In this document: piece after piece, positions 40,282-50,726 of the stretch
Numbering within the stretch: the stretch's first letter is position 1
How the letters are laid out: each line of letters begins with the position of its first letter
Source: Labilithrix sp.
GTDB taxonomy: Bacteria; Myxococcota_A; Polyangia; Polyangiales; Polyangiaceae
Direction: 5' to 3'
Assembly: GCA_019637155.1 (NCBI GenBank)
Contig: JAHBWE010000001.1
Location: 744,001-808,000, forward strand
Length of the DNA stretch: 64,000 bases
The notes under the pieces: model-generated
The model's input: only the letters and a program-made list of their open reading frames with translations
Told to the model about the DNA's origin: nothing
Databases searched by the model: none
Program-made: the position numbers and the translations under genes

Positions 40282-40833
40282 GTGGCCGGCGTGAACGAGA
40301 CGGGATGGATCCTCTTGAAACGAGGCACGTTTCTGGCCCTCGTCGCGGGCCTCGCCTGCTCGTCCGACCCGACGCCCCCGCCGCCCCCGCCGCCCGACGC
40401 CGGGCCGGCCGGCGAGGACGCCGCGGCGCCGGACGCCGGTGACGCCGAGGCAACGTGCCAGGACGACGACGGCTTCCTCCCGAGCTGCGACGGGATCGAC
40501 GGGCTCGCGGAGCGCCAGTGCGATCGCGCCACCTGCGAGCGCTACCTCCGCCGGATGAAGACGCGCATCGCGCGGCGCGCCATCGCGTGCTTGCGGCGCC
40601 ACATCCCCGCCGGCGACAGCTGCCGTCCGTGCGCGGGGGAAGCGCTCGCGACCTCGTGCGACGATCCGATCGCGGTCGGCGCGTGCGAGCAGCTCGCCGA
40701 GACGTGCCCCACGCGCTCGGTGGAGGAGTGCGCGGTGCTGATGGCGGGCCTCTCGTTCGGAGGCCGCCTCAACTTCGTGGCGTGCACGACGGAGCAGAGC
40801 TGCCTCCACGACATGCCCTCGTGCCTGCCGTAG
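40282..40833 (+). CDS. Small Cys-rich lipoprotein
   Basis: 183 aa from the GTG at 40282, selected because TACCGT ends 6 nt before it; ATG 40264 overlaps nothing useful and lies before the box. The signal MAGVNETGWILLKRGTFLAL runs on to the lipobox VAGLAC. A Pro/Asp/Ala linker is followed by a Cys-rich helical domain with about fourteen cysteines (ATCQDDD, PSCDGI, RQCDRATCERY, AIACLRR, DSCRPCAGE, TSCDD, GACEQL, ETCPTRS, VEECAVL, VACTTEQSCLHDMPSC). It is probably a disulfide-rich surface protein. No family was recognised. Confidence 0.72.
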   Translation: MAGVNETGWILLKRGTFLALVAGLACSSDPTPPPPPPPDAGPAGEDAAAPDAGDAEATCQDDDGFLPSCDGIDGLAERQCDRATCERYLRRMKTRIARRAIACLRRHIPAGDSCRPCAGEALATSCDDPIAVGACEQLAETCPTRSVEECAVLMAGLSFGGRLNFVACTTEQSCLHDMPSCLP

Positions 40834-40834
40834 C

Positions 40835-43168
40835 TCACTTCGGCAGGACGATATGGAAGACCGCCGCGCGGCTCGAGACGATGATGCTCGTCGGACCGAT
40901 CGCGATCCCCGTCACGTGGTCGAAGCTCCCCGGGAGCGCGTCGATGCGCGTGAGGTGCTCGCCCGGGGTGCCGGCGAGCGTCGTCGTCGTGCTCCCTCGC
41001 AGCCGCCGCACCGTCGAGCCGTCCCACTCGCCGAGCACGGCGTCTCCGGTCGCGCCGTCGATCGCGAGCGTCCACGGATCGTTGAGGAGCGCGGCGGTCC
41101 CGTCCTGATGACCGCGCTCCCACGCCGCGCCGAACGGCGTCGAGAGCACGCCGGCCGGGCTGATACGACGGACGATCTGCGCTTCGTACTCGCTCACGAG
41201 GACGCTCCCGTCGGGCTCGACGACGATGCCGCCCGGCGTGGAGAGGGTCCCCGTCCCGAGCGGACCGTCGTTGGCGCCGCTCGTCCCCGCCTTCCCGGCG
41301 AACGTCGAGACGATCCCGCCCGGCGTGATCTTGCGGACGAGGTGGTTCTCCGTGTCGGCGACGAAGACGTTGCCGGCGCCGTCGATCGCGACGCCGCTCG
41401 GGTTGTCGAAGCGCGCCGTCGCCGCCGGCCCGTTCGTCGCGCCCGCAGTCCAAGGGATCCCCGCGATCGTCGTCGCGATCCCGGCGGGGGTGACCTTGCG
41501 GATCGTGTGGCTCCCGTAGTCCGCGACGTACACGTCGCCGTTGCGGCGGTCGACGGCCGGGTTGCACGGGCTCGCGAAGTGCGCCGCGGATCCGGCGCCG
41601 TCGTCGTGGCCCCAGTCCCACGTGTCCTTGCCCGCGAGCGTGCTCACGTCGCCGAGGGGCGAGACCTTGCGGATCGCGCCGACGTCCCCGACGAACACGT
41701 TCCCTTCGGCGTCGGCCGCGATCCCGCAGATGTCGCGGAACGAGGCGCGCGCGCCGGTGCCGTTCTTGCCGCCGAGCAAGAGGGGGCCGGCGAACGTCGA
41801 CACCGTGCCGTTCGTGCTCAAGCGGCGCACGGCGTGGCCGATCCAGTCCGTGACGAACACGTCGCCGTTCGGGCCGCGCGCGAGGCGCGCCGGCTCCGTG
41901 AAGCGCGCGTCGTCGAAGGCGCCGTCGTCGGTGCCGCGGGAGGAGCCCGCGAGCGTCGTCACGACGCCCTCCGTCGTGACGCGACGGATGCGATGGTTGT
42001 ACGTGTCGGCGACGTAGAGGACGCCGTTCGACGCGACCGTCACGCCGCACAGCGACTTGAAGCGCGCGTCGGCGCCGGTGCCGTCGTCGTCGTCCTCTTC
42101 TCCGGCGAGGCCGGCGAGGGTGGAGACCACCCCCTCGCTCGTGATCTTGCGGACGGTCGCCTGCTCCTCCACGACGTAGATGTCCGTCCCGGACGTGACC
42201 AGGCCGCACGGCCAGCCGAACCGCGCGTCCACGGTACCATCGGTTGCCCCGTCTTCACCGGCTTTCCCGGCAATGGTGCTCGTCGCCCCGTTGGGCTTGA
42301 TGCGCCGGACGGTGTGGTTCCCGTTGTCGGTGACGTAGAGGTCGCCGTTCGCGTCGATCGTCACGTCGCTGGGGTAGCGGAAGCGCGCCGCCGTCGCCGC
42401 TCCGTCGGCGCTGCCGGGCGTGCCGTGTCGACCCGCGAAGACGGAGACCTCGCCCGCCGGGGTCACCTTGCGGATCGTATGGTCCTCGTGATCGGCGACG
42501 TACACGTTCCCCGCGGCGTCGACGGCGAGGCCCGCGGGCGAGCGGAAGCGCGCCGTCTTGCCGTCGCCGTCGGCGCTGCCCGCCGTCCCGTCGCCGGCGA
42601 GGGTCGTCACTTGTCCGCCCGGCGTGATCTTCCGGATGACGCGGTTGCCCCATTCGCTCACGTAGACGTTGCCGTCGCCGTCGACGGCGATGCCGTCGGG
42701 ACCGCGAAAGCGCGCGTCGGCTCCGGTCGCGTCGACGTGGCCGTCGGTCTGTCCCGCGAGGAGCACGATGCCCGGCGTCACCGTGATCGTGGCGGTCGCG
42801 GTCGCGCCTCCGGCGCCGGTCGCGACGACGTGAAAGGTGCCGGCCGCGTACGGCGCGCGGTAACGCCCGTTCGCGTCGACCGTCCCGCCGCCGGGCTCGG
42901 TGACGGCCCACGCCGTCGCCGCGGGCGTCGCCGTGAGCTGGAGCTCCGCGCCCGGCGCGAGCGTGCTCTCGGCTGGCGCGACGGCGATCGAGCCCGAAGC
43001 ATCCGGCGCCCCGCTGTCGGCGCCGTCGCCGCCCTCCGCCGTGACGTTGCCCCCGTCGGGGACGCCGCTCCCGCCTCCCGTGAAGCCGTCGAACGAGGTC
43101 GTGAGCGAGCAACCCGAGACGACGCCGAGCACGAGAGCCGTGCGCCACGTTCGTGCTACGACCCTCAT
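40835..43168 (-). CDS. NHL-repeat beta-propeller lipoprotein
   Basis: 777 aa from the ATG at 43168. Signal MRVVARTWRTALVLGVVSGC (Cys20), a Gly/Asp-rich linker, a bacterial Ig-like domain (about 60-130, SIAVAPAESTLAPGAELQLT), then about ten NHL units of the form ARFxxPxGIAVDxxGNVYVxDxxNHxIRKITPxGxVxTLAG. Each unit is one propeller blade, so one or two propellers are expected. Such proteins usually mediate binding, not catalysis. TACGCT lies 10 nt before the ATG on the minus strand (43184-43179). Confidence 0.9.
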   Translation of the reverse strand: MRVVARTWRTALVLGVVSGCSLTTSFDGFTGGGSGVPDGGNVTAEGGDGADSGAPDASGSIAVAPAESTLAPGAELQLTATPAATAWAVTEPGGGTVDANGRYRAPYAAGTFHVVATGAGGATATATITVTPGIVLLAGQTDGHVDATGADARFRGPDGIAVDGDGNVYVSEWGNRVIRKITPGGQVTTLAGDGTAGSADGDGKTARFRSPAGLAVDAAGNVYVADHEDHTIRKVTPAGEVSVFAGRHGTPGSADGAATAARFRYPSDVTIDANGDLYVTDNGNHTVRRIKPNGATSTIAGKAGEDGATDGTVDARFGWPCGLVTSGTDIYVVEEQATVRKITSEGVVSTLAGLAGEEDDDDGTGADARFKSLCGVTVASNGVLYVADTYNHRIRRVTTEGVVTTLAGSSRGTDDGAFDDARFTEPARLARGPNGDVFVTDWIGHAVRRLSTNGTVSTFAGPLLLGGKNGTGARASFRDICGIAADAEGNVFVGDVGAIRKVSPLGDVSTLAGKDTWDWGHDDGAGSAAHFASPCNPAVDRRNGDVYVADYGSHTIRKVTPAGIATTIAGIPWTAGATNGPAATARFDNPSGVAIDGAGNVFVADTENHLVRKITPGGIVSTFAGKAGTSGANDGPLGTGTLSTPGGIVVEPDGSVLVSEYEAQIVRRISPAGVLSTPFGAAWERGHQDGTAALLNDPWTLAIDGATGDAVLGEWDGSTVRRLRGSTTTTLAGTPGEHLTRIDALPGSFDHVTGIAIGPTSIIVSSRAAVFHIVLPK

Positions 43169-43178
43169 CGATCCACGG

Positions 43179-43215
43179 AGCGTAGCAGGTCGTCGACCCC
43201 GACCGGTAGTATGCT
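43179..43215. promoter_or_regulatory. Divergent -10-like boxes for the NHL lipoprotein (-) and the TerB-like gene (+)
   Basis: TACGCT on the minus strand (43184-43179) is 10 nt from the ATG at 43168. TATGCT on the plus strand (43210-43215) is 7 nt from the ATG at 43223. Only 54 nt separate the two starts. Confidence 0.45.
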
Positions 43216-43222
43216 TCCTCCG

Positions 43223-43723
43223 ATGAGCATCCTCGGCTTCTTTCGCTCGAGCGAGGACAAACGCGGCCTCGTGCTCCTCCGCACCGTCCGCGAGCACATG
43301 CCCGACGCCGCCGACGAGGACGTGAAGATCGTCGCGTCCATCGTCGGGCTCCTCGGGCAAGTGGCGGTCGTCGATCGACCGTACCTCCCGGTCGAGGAGG
43401 CGCGCATCCGCGCCGTGCTCGAGGACGTCCGCGGCGTCGGCCGCGCCGGTGTGGACGCGATCGTGGCGACGCTCCGCGCGTCGATCGTGAACATCGCGGA
43501 GCTGGAGGCGCGCGAGTACGCGCGCTTCCTCCGTGAGCTCGCGGATCGGGACCTGCGGCTGCACGTGCTCGACCTCCTCCTCGACGTGGCCGCGGCGGAC
43601 GAGCGCGTCAGCGTCGCGGAGGTGAACCACCTCCGCCGCTTGACCGACGTCCTCGGCCTCACGCAAGACGACTACGTCGCCTCGCAGGCGCGCCATCGCG
43701 ACAAGCTGGTGGGGCTGTCGTAG
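43223..43723 (+). CDS. TerB-like domain protein
   Basis: 166 aa, soluble and alpha-helical. It is built of two helical repeats: an N-terminal ADEDVKIVASIVGLLGQVAVVD and a C-terminal RLHVLDLLLDVAAADERVSV followed by AEVNHLRRLTDVLGLTQDDY. The latter fits the TerB/tellurite-resistance-associated fold (acidic AxxDGxxSxxE-like metal motif, here AAADERVSVAE). Such domains are widespread and do not by themselves indicate tellurite resistance. TATGCT ends 7 nt before the ATG. It is convergent with the minus-strand lipoprotein gene, with no gap. Confidence 0.8.
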   Translation: MSILGFFRSSEDKRGLVLLRTVREHMPDAADEDVKIVASIVGLLGQVAVVDRPYLPVEEARIRAVLEDVRGVGRAGVDAIVATLRASIVNIAELEAREYARFLRELADRDLRLHVLDLLLDVAAADERVSVAEVNHLRRLTDVLGLTQDDYVASQARHRDKLVGLS

Positions 43724-44821
43724 CTATTTCGCGACGCGATAGATGAAGCGCCCGACCGTCGCGTTGAGGAAGGCGCTGAAGTAGAGGAAGGGGCCGTCGC
43801 TCTTGATCGACTCGATCGTGGGGATCCCCTCGACCACGACCTCGGGCGGTCCCTCGCAGCCGGTCTGCGGGCAGCGCAGGATCGACGTCTCCGCGCTGGA
43901 CGCGGCCCAGTAGACGTATTCGTCGTCGGTCGCGAGGGCCTTCGGCGCGACGAGGTTCGTCGCGATCGCGACGCGCGGCGCGAGGGTCCCGTCGGCGTTG
44001 ACCTCCGAGCGCCAGACGTTCGCCGAATCGGTGTAAAATACATTGTTTCCCGCCGCCGCGATCGCGCACTGGTCCTCGACGTTCGCCGCGATGCGCCCTT
44101 GCTCCGTCGCGCGATAGAGCCACACGCGGTCGCCGGGCGCGTCGGAGAGATACGCGCCGCCGGAGGCCGACGCGAACGCGCTCGGGCACAGCGCGCGCTC
44201 GACGCGGGTGTCGGTCGAGAGCGGGATCGCGCCGCCGTACTTCTCCACCGTCGCGTCGGTGAAGTTGACCCAGACGTACGGGTAGGTCGGGTGCACCGGC
44301 GCGACGTGCACGACGGGGCCGGTGCGCTTGCCGGCGGCGCTCAGGATCTCGGGGCCGTCGGCCGGGCAGCCGGTCGCGGAGCAGACGCGTACGCCGTCGT
44401 CGCCGGACCAGACGACGTGCTGCGCGTTCGCGATCATCGCGCGCGGGCTCGCGCCGACGAGCGCCTTCTCCGCGATGCGGACCGCGTCTCCGCTCGTGTC
44501 GACGCGCACGATCTCGTCGTTCACGATCGCGAACAGCCGCCCGTCGGACACGGCGTAGACGTGCGGCCCGACGCTGACGCCGAGCGGGACGCACTTGCCG
44601 CGTTCGCAGCGCGTGCCGCGGCAGCTGTGGTTGCAGCGGCCGCAGTGGCTCGGATCCACGACGAGGTTCGCCCCGCCGCAGGCGGAGTTGTCCTCCGTCA
44701 CGACCGGCTGTTCGTTCCCGCCGCCGTCCTCGTAGGGGAGCGGATCGCCGAGCCCGAGCACCGCGCGGCACGAGACGAGGACGGCCGGGACGAGGCTCGC
44801 CGCGAGCGCGCGCCGCCACAT
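43724..44821 (-). CDS. Lipoprotein with Cys-rich motif and beta-propeller-like body
   Basis: 365 aa from the ATG at 44821, which overlaps the previous stop (TGATG); a second ATG at 44833 would add four residues. Signal MWRRALAASLVPAVLVSC (Cys18). A compact Cys motif, CGGANLVVDPSHCGRCNHSC (about 50-69), is common in myxobacterial surface lipoproteins. The rest has repeated VYxVSDGRL, HVVWSGDD, YLSDAPGDRVWL and YVYWAASS segments resembling propeller blades of the type used for read-out of labelled values. It is the last gene of the NtrC-regulator operon. Confidence 0.8.
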   Translation of the reverse strand: MWRRALAASLVPAVLVSCRAVLGLGDPLPYEDGGGNEQPVVTEDNSACGGANLVVDPSHCGRCNHSCRGTRCERGKCVPLGVSVGPHVYAVSDGRLFAIVNDEIVRVDTSGDAVRIAEKALVGASPRAMIANAQHVVWSGDDGVRVCSATGCPADGPEILSAAGKRTGPVVHVAPVHPTYPYVWVNFTDATVEKYGGAIPLSTDTRVERALCPSAFASASGGAYLSDAPGDRVWLYRATEQGRIAANVEDQCAIAAAGNNVFYTDSANVWRSEVNADGTLAPRVAIATNLVAPKALATDDEYVYWAASSAETSILRCPQTGCEGPPEVVVEGIPTIESIKSDGPFLYFSAFLNATVGRFIYRVAK

Positions 44822-45764
44822 CAGAACGTCCATCCCGGCGCCCGCAGCGCGGTGGGGGCGCGCGCGCCGCGCGGCGCGGTGAGGTAGAGGACGACGCCGC
44901 CGATGAGCAGCGCGCCGCCGGCGATGAGCGCGATCGTCGCGACGTCGGCGCTCTGGCGCGCGGAGTCGTAGCTCGCGAGCCCCGCCGGGCCGCAGCGCGT
45001 CTCGTCGGCGTTGCAGTCCGACTTCGCGTCGTCGTGCTTCGACGTCGCGCGGAACGCGAAGAACCCTCCCGCGCCGAGCCCGGCGACGCCGGCGACGGCG
45101 AGCACCGCGCCGATCGTCCGCTGCGTCCCGCCCGCGCGCTCCGGCGCGCCGCGATCCGGCGGCGGCGGCTCCACCGGCGCCGCTGCCTTCGGCAACGGCG
45201 GCACCTCGATCGCGAGCGCGCCGCTCTTCGGCGGGGCGGTCACGCGCGTGCTCCACGCCTCGTGCCCCGGGGCGTGCGCCTCGATCACGTGGTCTCCGCC
45301 GTCGATCGGGACCTTCACGCCCCACTCCGCGCGGCTCACCGGCTGCCCGTCGCGCGTGACCTCGAGCCCGCTCACGCGCGTGCGCGCAGGGACGAGCACG
45401 GTCAAGGTGGTGAGGAGCGGCGCGAGCGCGGCGGCTTTGTCCTTGCCCTTCTTGACCCACTCCTGGCGGCCGGAGCGATCCGCGTCGGCGGCGGCCTCGG
45501 TGTAGGTGACCCACGCGCTCGCGAGCTGCTCGTTCTTCTCGTAGCAGAGGGCGAGGTTGAGGAGCGTGCCGGCGCCGGGATCGAGCCGGTTCGACTCCGC
45601 GAACTTCGGGCACGCCTCGGGGTACGAGCCGGCCTGCATGAGGCGGCGGCCCTCCTCGAACAGCGTCTGCGCGGTGGCCTGGTCGCGCGGGGTCGCCTGC
45701 GCGCCCGCCGGCGCGGCGGCGAGGAGCGTGAGAGCGAAGGCGGAGACCGAGAGCCCGGAGCGGT

Positions 45765-45768
<4 letters not shown>
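44821..45768 (-). CDS. Periplasmic TPR/PEGA-like membrane protein
   Basis: 315 aa. Signal peptide MNRSGLSVSAFALTLLAAAPAGAQA. A TPR region (ATAQTLFEEGRRLMQAGSYP, NRLDPGAGTLLNLALCYEKN) precedes a PEGA-like carbohydrate-binding domain (VSGLEVTRDGQPVSRAEWGV, GGDHVIEAHAPGHEAWS). Two C-terminal hydrophobic helices (TIGAVLAVAGVAGLGAGGFF and VATIALIAGGALLIGGVVLY) anchor it. This TPR-PEGA-TM layout recurs in myxobacteria. The ATG overlaps the stop of the regulator gene (ATGA) and the stop overlaps the next lipoprotein start. Confidence 0.83.
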
Positions 45769-47126
<1,358 letters not shown>

Positions 47127-47258
47127 CATCGGTCCTCCGCAAAGTTTGCAGAGGCATCCTAGCAGTTTCTTCGCGCGGCGGTGGCCGCGTTCCGCCGCAC
47201 CTCGCAATCCTTGCACGGACGGACGCGCCGCCGGTCCCGGCCTTGCTTTCCCTCGGGC

Positions 47259-47996
47259 ATGCGGTTCCTCGTTCCGGTCGGCATCGTGATCGCGCTCCTC
47301 GTCGTCGGGGTGGGCTTCATCGTCGGCGGCGCGGAGGACGAGCCGGTCGGCGTCACCGCGACGACCGGCGCCTCGGTGGAGGTGGAGGACGAGAGGCAGG
47401 AGCGCTTCGCCGCGTTCGTCCTCGACGACGCGCAGGCGACCTGGCGGATGCTCTTCGCCCGCGCGGGCAAGCGCTACGAGGACGCGAAGCTCGTCCTCTA
47501 CCGCGACGAGACGGAGGCCGCGTGCGGCTTCGGCAAGGTCGCGACGGGCCCGTTCTACTGCCCGACCGACGATCGGGTGTCGGTCGATCTCTCCTTCCAC
47601 GAGGAGCTCGCGCGGCCGGCGCAGGCCTACGTCCTCGCGCACGAGATCGGCCACCACGTGCAGGACCTCCTCGGCGCGACCGCGACGGTGAAGATCTTCC
47701 GCCGCTCCCAGCGCGAGGGTGAGCCGGGCGCGAACGTGCGCCTCGAGCTCCAGGCCGACTGCTACGCCGGGGTGTGGGCGCACACGACGCAGAAGCGCGG
47801 CCTCCTCGAGGAAGGTGACGTCGACGAGGCCCTCCGCGCGGCCGCCGCGCTCGGCGCCGACCGCCGGACCGGCGGCCGCGTGTCCCCGGAGACCTTCACC
47901 CACGGCACGAGCGACCAGCGCCGGCGCTGGTTCAAGGCCGGCTTCGAGCACGGCGCGGTCGACTCGTGCGACACGTTCTCCGCGAGCGGCCTCTAG
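47259..47996 (+). CDS. Neutral zinc metallopeptidase (YpfJ family)
   Basis: 245 aa from the ATG at 47259, giving an N-terminal signal anchor MRFLVPVGIVIALLVVGVGF. The catalytic zinc motif HEIGHH is at 128-133, and the third ligand Glu lies in LELQADCYAGVWA, matching the HExxH...LELQADC signature of putative neutral zinc metallopeptidases. FCPTDDRVSVDLSF-like segment (FYCPTDDRVSVDLSF) and the C-terminal FTHGTSDQRRRWFKAGFEHG are further family marks. It is likely a periplasmic membrane-anchored protease; the substrate is unknown. Confidence 0.9.
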   Translation: MRFLVPVGIVIALLVVGVGFIVGGAEDEPVGVTATTGASVEVEDERQERFAAFVLDDAQATWRMLFARAGKRYEDAKLVLYRDETEAACGFGKVATGPFYCPTDDRVSVDLSFHEELARPAQAYVLAHEIGHHVQDLLGATATVKIFRRSQREGEPGANVRLELQADCYAGVWAHTTQKRGLLEEGDVDEALRAAAALGADRRTGGRVSPETFTHGTSDQRRRWFKAGFEHGAVDSCDTFSASGL

Positions 47997-48004
47997 CGAT
48001 GGGA

Positions 48005-48010
48005 TAGGCT
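48005..48010 (+). promoter_or_regulatory. -10-like TAGGCT before the NamZ-like gene
   Basis: TAGGCT ends 6 nt before the GTG at 48017, predicting a leaderless transcript for the NamZ-like/P450 pair. Confidence 0.4.
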
Positions 48011-48016
48011 CGACGC

Positions 48017-49165
48017 GTGGACGTCGGCCTCGATCGGTTGTTGGTGGATCCCGGGCTCGCGCGCGGGTTGCGTGGGTCGCGGGTGGGGCTCCTCGCGCAC
48101 CCGGCGTCGGTGACGCGGCGGCTCGTGCACGCGGTGGAGGTGCTGAAGAGCATCGGGATCGTGCCCGCGCGGTTGTTCGGGCCCGAGCATGGGTGGGCGG
48201 GGCACGCGCAGGACATGGTCGGGGTCGCCGGCGGCGGCGACGTCGTCAGCCTCTACGGCGAGACGTTCGACGATCTCTCGCCGAAGCCGGAGCACCTCGA
48301 GGGGCTCGACGTGGTCGTCGTCGATCTCCAGGACGTCGGCGCGCGGTACTACACGTTCGTGTGGACGGTCGTGCTCGTCGCGCGCGCGTGCGCGAAGGCG
48401 GGGGTGCGCGTCGTCGTCCTCGATCGGCCGAACCCGATCGGCAGCGTCGTCGAAGGGCGCCTCCCCGAGCCCGGCTTCCTCTCCTTCGTCGGCCTCGAGC
48501 CGATCCCGATCCGGCACGGGCTCACCCTCGGCGAGATCGTGATGTGGCGCGGCCGCGTCGATGGCTGGGCGCCGAACGTCGACGTCATCGCGTGCCGCGG
48601 CGTCGCGCGCCACACCCACGCGCCGAAGTGGGACCGCCCCTTCGTGCTCCCGTCGCCGAACATGCCGACGTACGACACCGCGCTCGTGTACCCCGGCGGA
48701 TGCCTGCTCGAAGGGACGAACCTCTCCGACGGACGCGGCACCACGAAGCCGTTCGAGATCACCGGCGCGCCGTGGATCGACGGCGCCGAGCTCGCGCGCG
48801 CGCTCGCGGAGACGGGGCTCCCCGGCTTCATCGCGCGGCCGCTCTCCTTCGAGCCGACGTTCCACAAACACGCCAAGCAGGCGTGCGGCGGCGTCCAGAT
48901 CCACGTCACCGACGAGGAGGTGTTCCGCCCCGTCGCCACCTACGTCGCGCTCGTCGCGCTCGCGCACCACGCCGCGCCGGACCACTTCCGCTTCCGCACC
49001 GAGGAGTACGAGTACGTCGACGACAAGCCGGCGTTCGACATCCTCACCGGCTCCGCGATCGCGCGCGAGCGCATCCTCGCCGGCGACGACGCGCGCGAGA
49101 TCGCCGAGCACGTGAGCCACGTCGGCGCGGAGGAGCGCGCGATCGTCGAGGCGGCGCGTGCTTAG
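48017..49165 (+). CDS. DUF1343 protein, NamZ-like exo-beta-N-acetylmuramidase
   Basis: 382 aa from a GTG. Family signatures: VGLLAHPASVTRRLVHAVEV, LFGPEHGWAGHAQDMV, VVDLQDVGARYYTFVWTV, VVVLDRPNPIGSVVEG and LVYPGGCLLEGTNLSDGRGT. DUF1343 enzymes (NamZ) release terminal N-acetylmuramic acid from peptidoglycan fragments. No signal peptide is visible, so the protein would act in the cytoplasm, or the start is further upstream. The last 8 nt overlap the P450 gene, an unexpected partner. Confidence 0.87.
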   Translation: MDVGLDRLLVDPGLARGLRGSRVGLLAHPASVTRRLVHAVEVLKSIGIVPARLFGPEHGWAGHAQDMVGVAGGGDVVSLYGETFDDLSPKPEHLEGLDVVVVDLQDVGARYYTFVWTVVLVARACAKAGVRVVVLDRPNPIGSVVEGRLPEPGFLSFVGLEPIPIRHGLTLGEIVMWRGRVDGWAPNVDVIACRGVARHTHAPKWDRPFVLPSPNMPTYDTALVYPGGCLLEGTNLSDGRGTTKPFEITGAPWIDGAELARALAETGLPGFIARPLSFEPTFHKHAKQACGGVQIHVTDEEVFRPVATYVALVALAHHAAPDHFRFRTEEYEYVDDKPAFDILTGSAIARERILAGDDAREIAEHVSHVGAEERAIVEAARA

Positions 49166-50513
49166 GGAGAAGGTCCGCTCCTTCCTCGGCTTCCCGCCGC
49201 GGCCGGACGTGCCCGGCCCCAACTCCATCGTCCTCTGCGCCGACGCGATGGTGCGGCGGCCGCTCGAGTTCCTCACCGAGATCTCGAAGGAGCACGGCGA
49301 CGTCGTCCGCTTCCCGCTCCTCCAGAACGAGGTCTTCCTCTTCAACCACCCCGACGCGATCGAGGAGCTCGTCGTCGCGCGCAAGGACCTCCTCGTCAAG
49401 GACTGGCTCACGCGCGAGCTCGGCGTCATCGTCGGAAAGGGCCTCCTCCTCAGCGAGGGCGCGCTCTGGAAGAAGCAGCGGCGGCTCGTCCAGCCCGGCT
49501 TCCACCGCGAGCGCATCGCGGCGTACGCCGACGTGATGGTGCGCTACGCCGAGCGCGCGACGGAGGAGTGGACCGACGGCGAGACGCGCGACGTCCACGT
49601 CGACCTGATGCGGCTCACCCTCGACATCGTCGCGAAGACGCTCTTCGGCGTGGAGGTGACCGCGGTCGCGCGGCGCGTCGAGCGCTGCCTCGAGGTGCTC
49701 GCCGAGCGCTTCTCCGGCATCAGCGCGATCATTCCGCTCTCCGTCCCGATCCCCCAGAACTTCCGCACGAAGAAGGCGATCGCCGAGCTCGACGAGATCA
49801 TCTACGGGATCATCCGCGAGCGGCGCGCGCGCACCGACGGGGGCGACCTCGTCTCGATGCTGATCGACGCGAGCGAGGGCGAGGACAGCGTGATGGACGA
49901 CCGCCAGCTCCGCGACGAGGCGATCACGCTCCTCCTCGCCGGACACGAGACGACGGCGCTCTCGCTCGGCTACGCGCTCCACCTCCTCGGCCGGCACCCG
50001 CTCGCGCTCGCGAAGCTCCGGAACGAGGTCGCGAGCGTGCTCGGCGACCGGCCCGCGACCGCGGCCGACGTCTCCGCGCTCAAGTACACCGACGCCGTCA
50101 TCCGCGAGTCGATGCGCCTCTACCCGCCGGCGTGGGCGATCGGGCGCGAGGCGACCCAGCCGCTCAGCGTCGCGGGGATCGACGTCGAGAAGGGCGCGCA
50201 GCTGTGGGCGGCGCAGTGGGTCGTCCACCGCGATCCGCGCTGGTTCCCCGAGCCCGAGCGCTTCGACCCCGAGCGCTGGCTGACGGGGCCGGCGGTGCCG
50301 AAGCACGCGTATTTCCCGTTCGGCGGGGGCCCGCGCGTCTGCATCGGCAACGCCTTCGCGACGATGGAGATGGTGCTCGTCCTCGTGACGATCGCGCGCC
50401 GCTTCGACCTGTCGCCCGAGGCCGAGCCGAAGCTCGTGCCGTCGGTGACGCTCCGGCCGAAGGGCGGCCTCCCGATGCAGGTCCGGAGGCGGAGCGATAC
50501 GATCGCGACGTGA
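49158..50513 (+). CDS. Cytochrome P450
   Basis: 451 aa from a GTG. P450 motifs: I-helix LLLAGHETTALS, ExxR in VIRESMRLYPP, the meander PERFDPERWL, and heme-binding FGGGPRVCIGNAFA with Cys395 as thiolate ligand. The class resembles CYP102/CYP110-like soluble bacterial P450s that need separate redox partners; a flavin oxidoreductase at 25580 is far away and not obviously linked. The substrate is unknown; fatty acid, terpene or natural-product hydroxylation are all possible. It overlaps the NamZ-like gene by 8 nt and is the last intact gene before the accessory island. Confidence 0.93.
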   Translation: MLREKVRSFLGFPPRPDVPGPNSIVLCADAMVRRPLEFLTEISKEHGDVVRFPLLQNEVFLFNHPDAIEELVVARKDLLVKDWLTRELGVIVGKGLLLSEGALWKKQRRLVQPGFHRERIAAYADVMVRYAERATEEWTDGETRDVHVDLMRLTLDIVAKTLFGVEVTAVARRVERCLEVLAERFSGISAIIPLSVPIPQNFRTKKAIAELDEIIYGIIRERRARTDGGDLVSMLIDASEGEDSVMDDRQLRDEAITLLLAGHETTALSLGYALHLLGRHPLALAKLRNEVASVLGDRPATAADVSALKYTDAVIRESMRLYPPAWAIGREATQPLSVAGIDVEKGAQLWAAQWVVHRDPRWFPEPERFDPERWLTGPAVPKHAYFPFGGGPRVCIGNAFATMEMVLVLVTIARRFDLSPEAEPKLVPSVTLRPKGGLPMQVRRRSDTIAT

Positions 50514-50726
50514 TCCCGCGCGCCGCGCGCGCCGCCACGATGCGCTGGGTCCACCACGTAGCCTCGTCGGCGTTCGCGATGTTCGCGCTTCAATCGGCAA
50601 CGCAGAGGGACACCGAGCCACCATCTATCGTGTCGAACCCCCCGGGCCGAAGAGCGCAGTCGCTGTACGCTCGCACAGCTTCATGAGTGCCGGCGGGACA
50701 GGCGCTTCTTCGCACCACCGTCGCGG

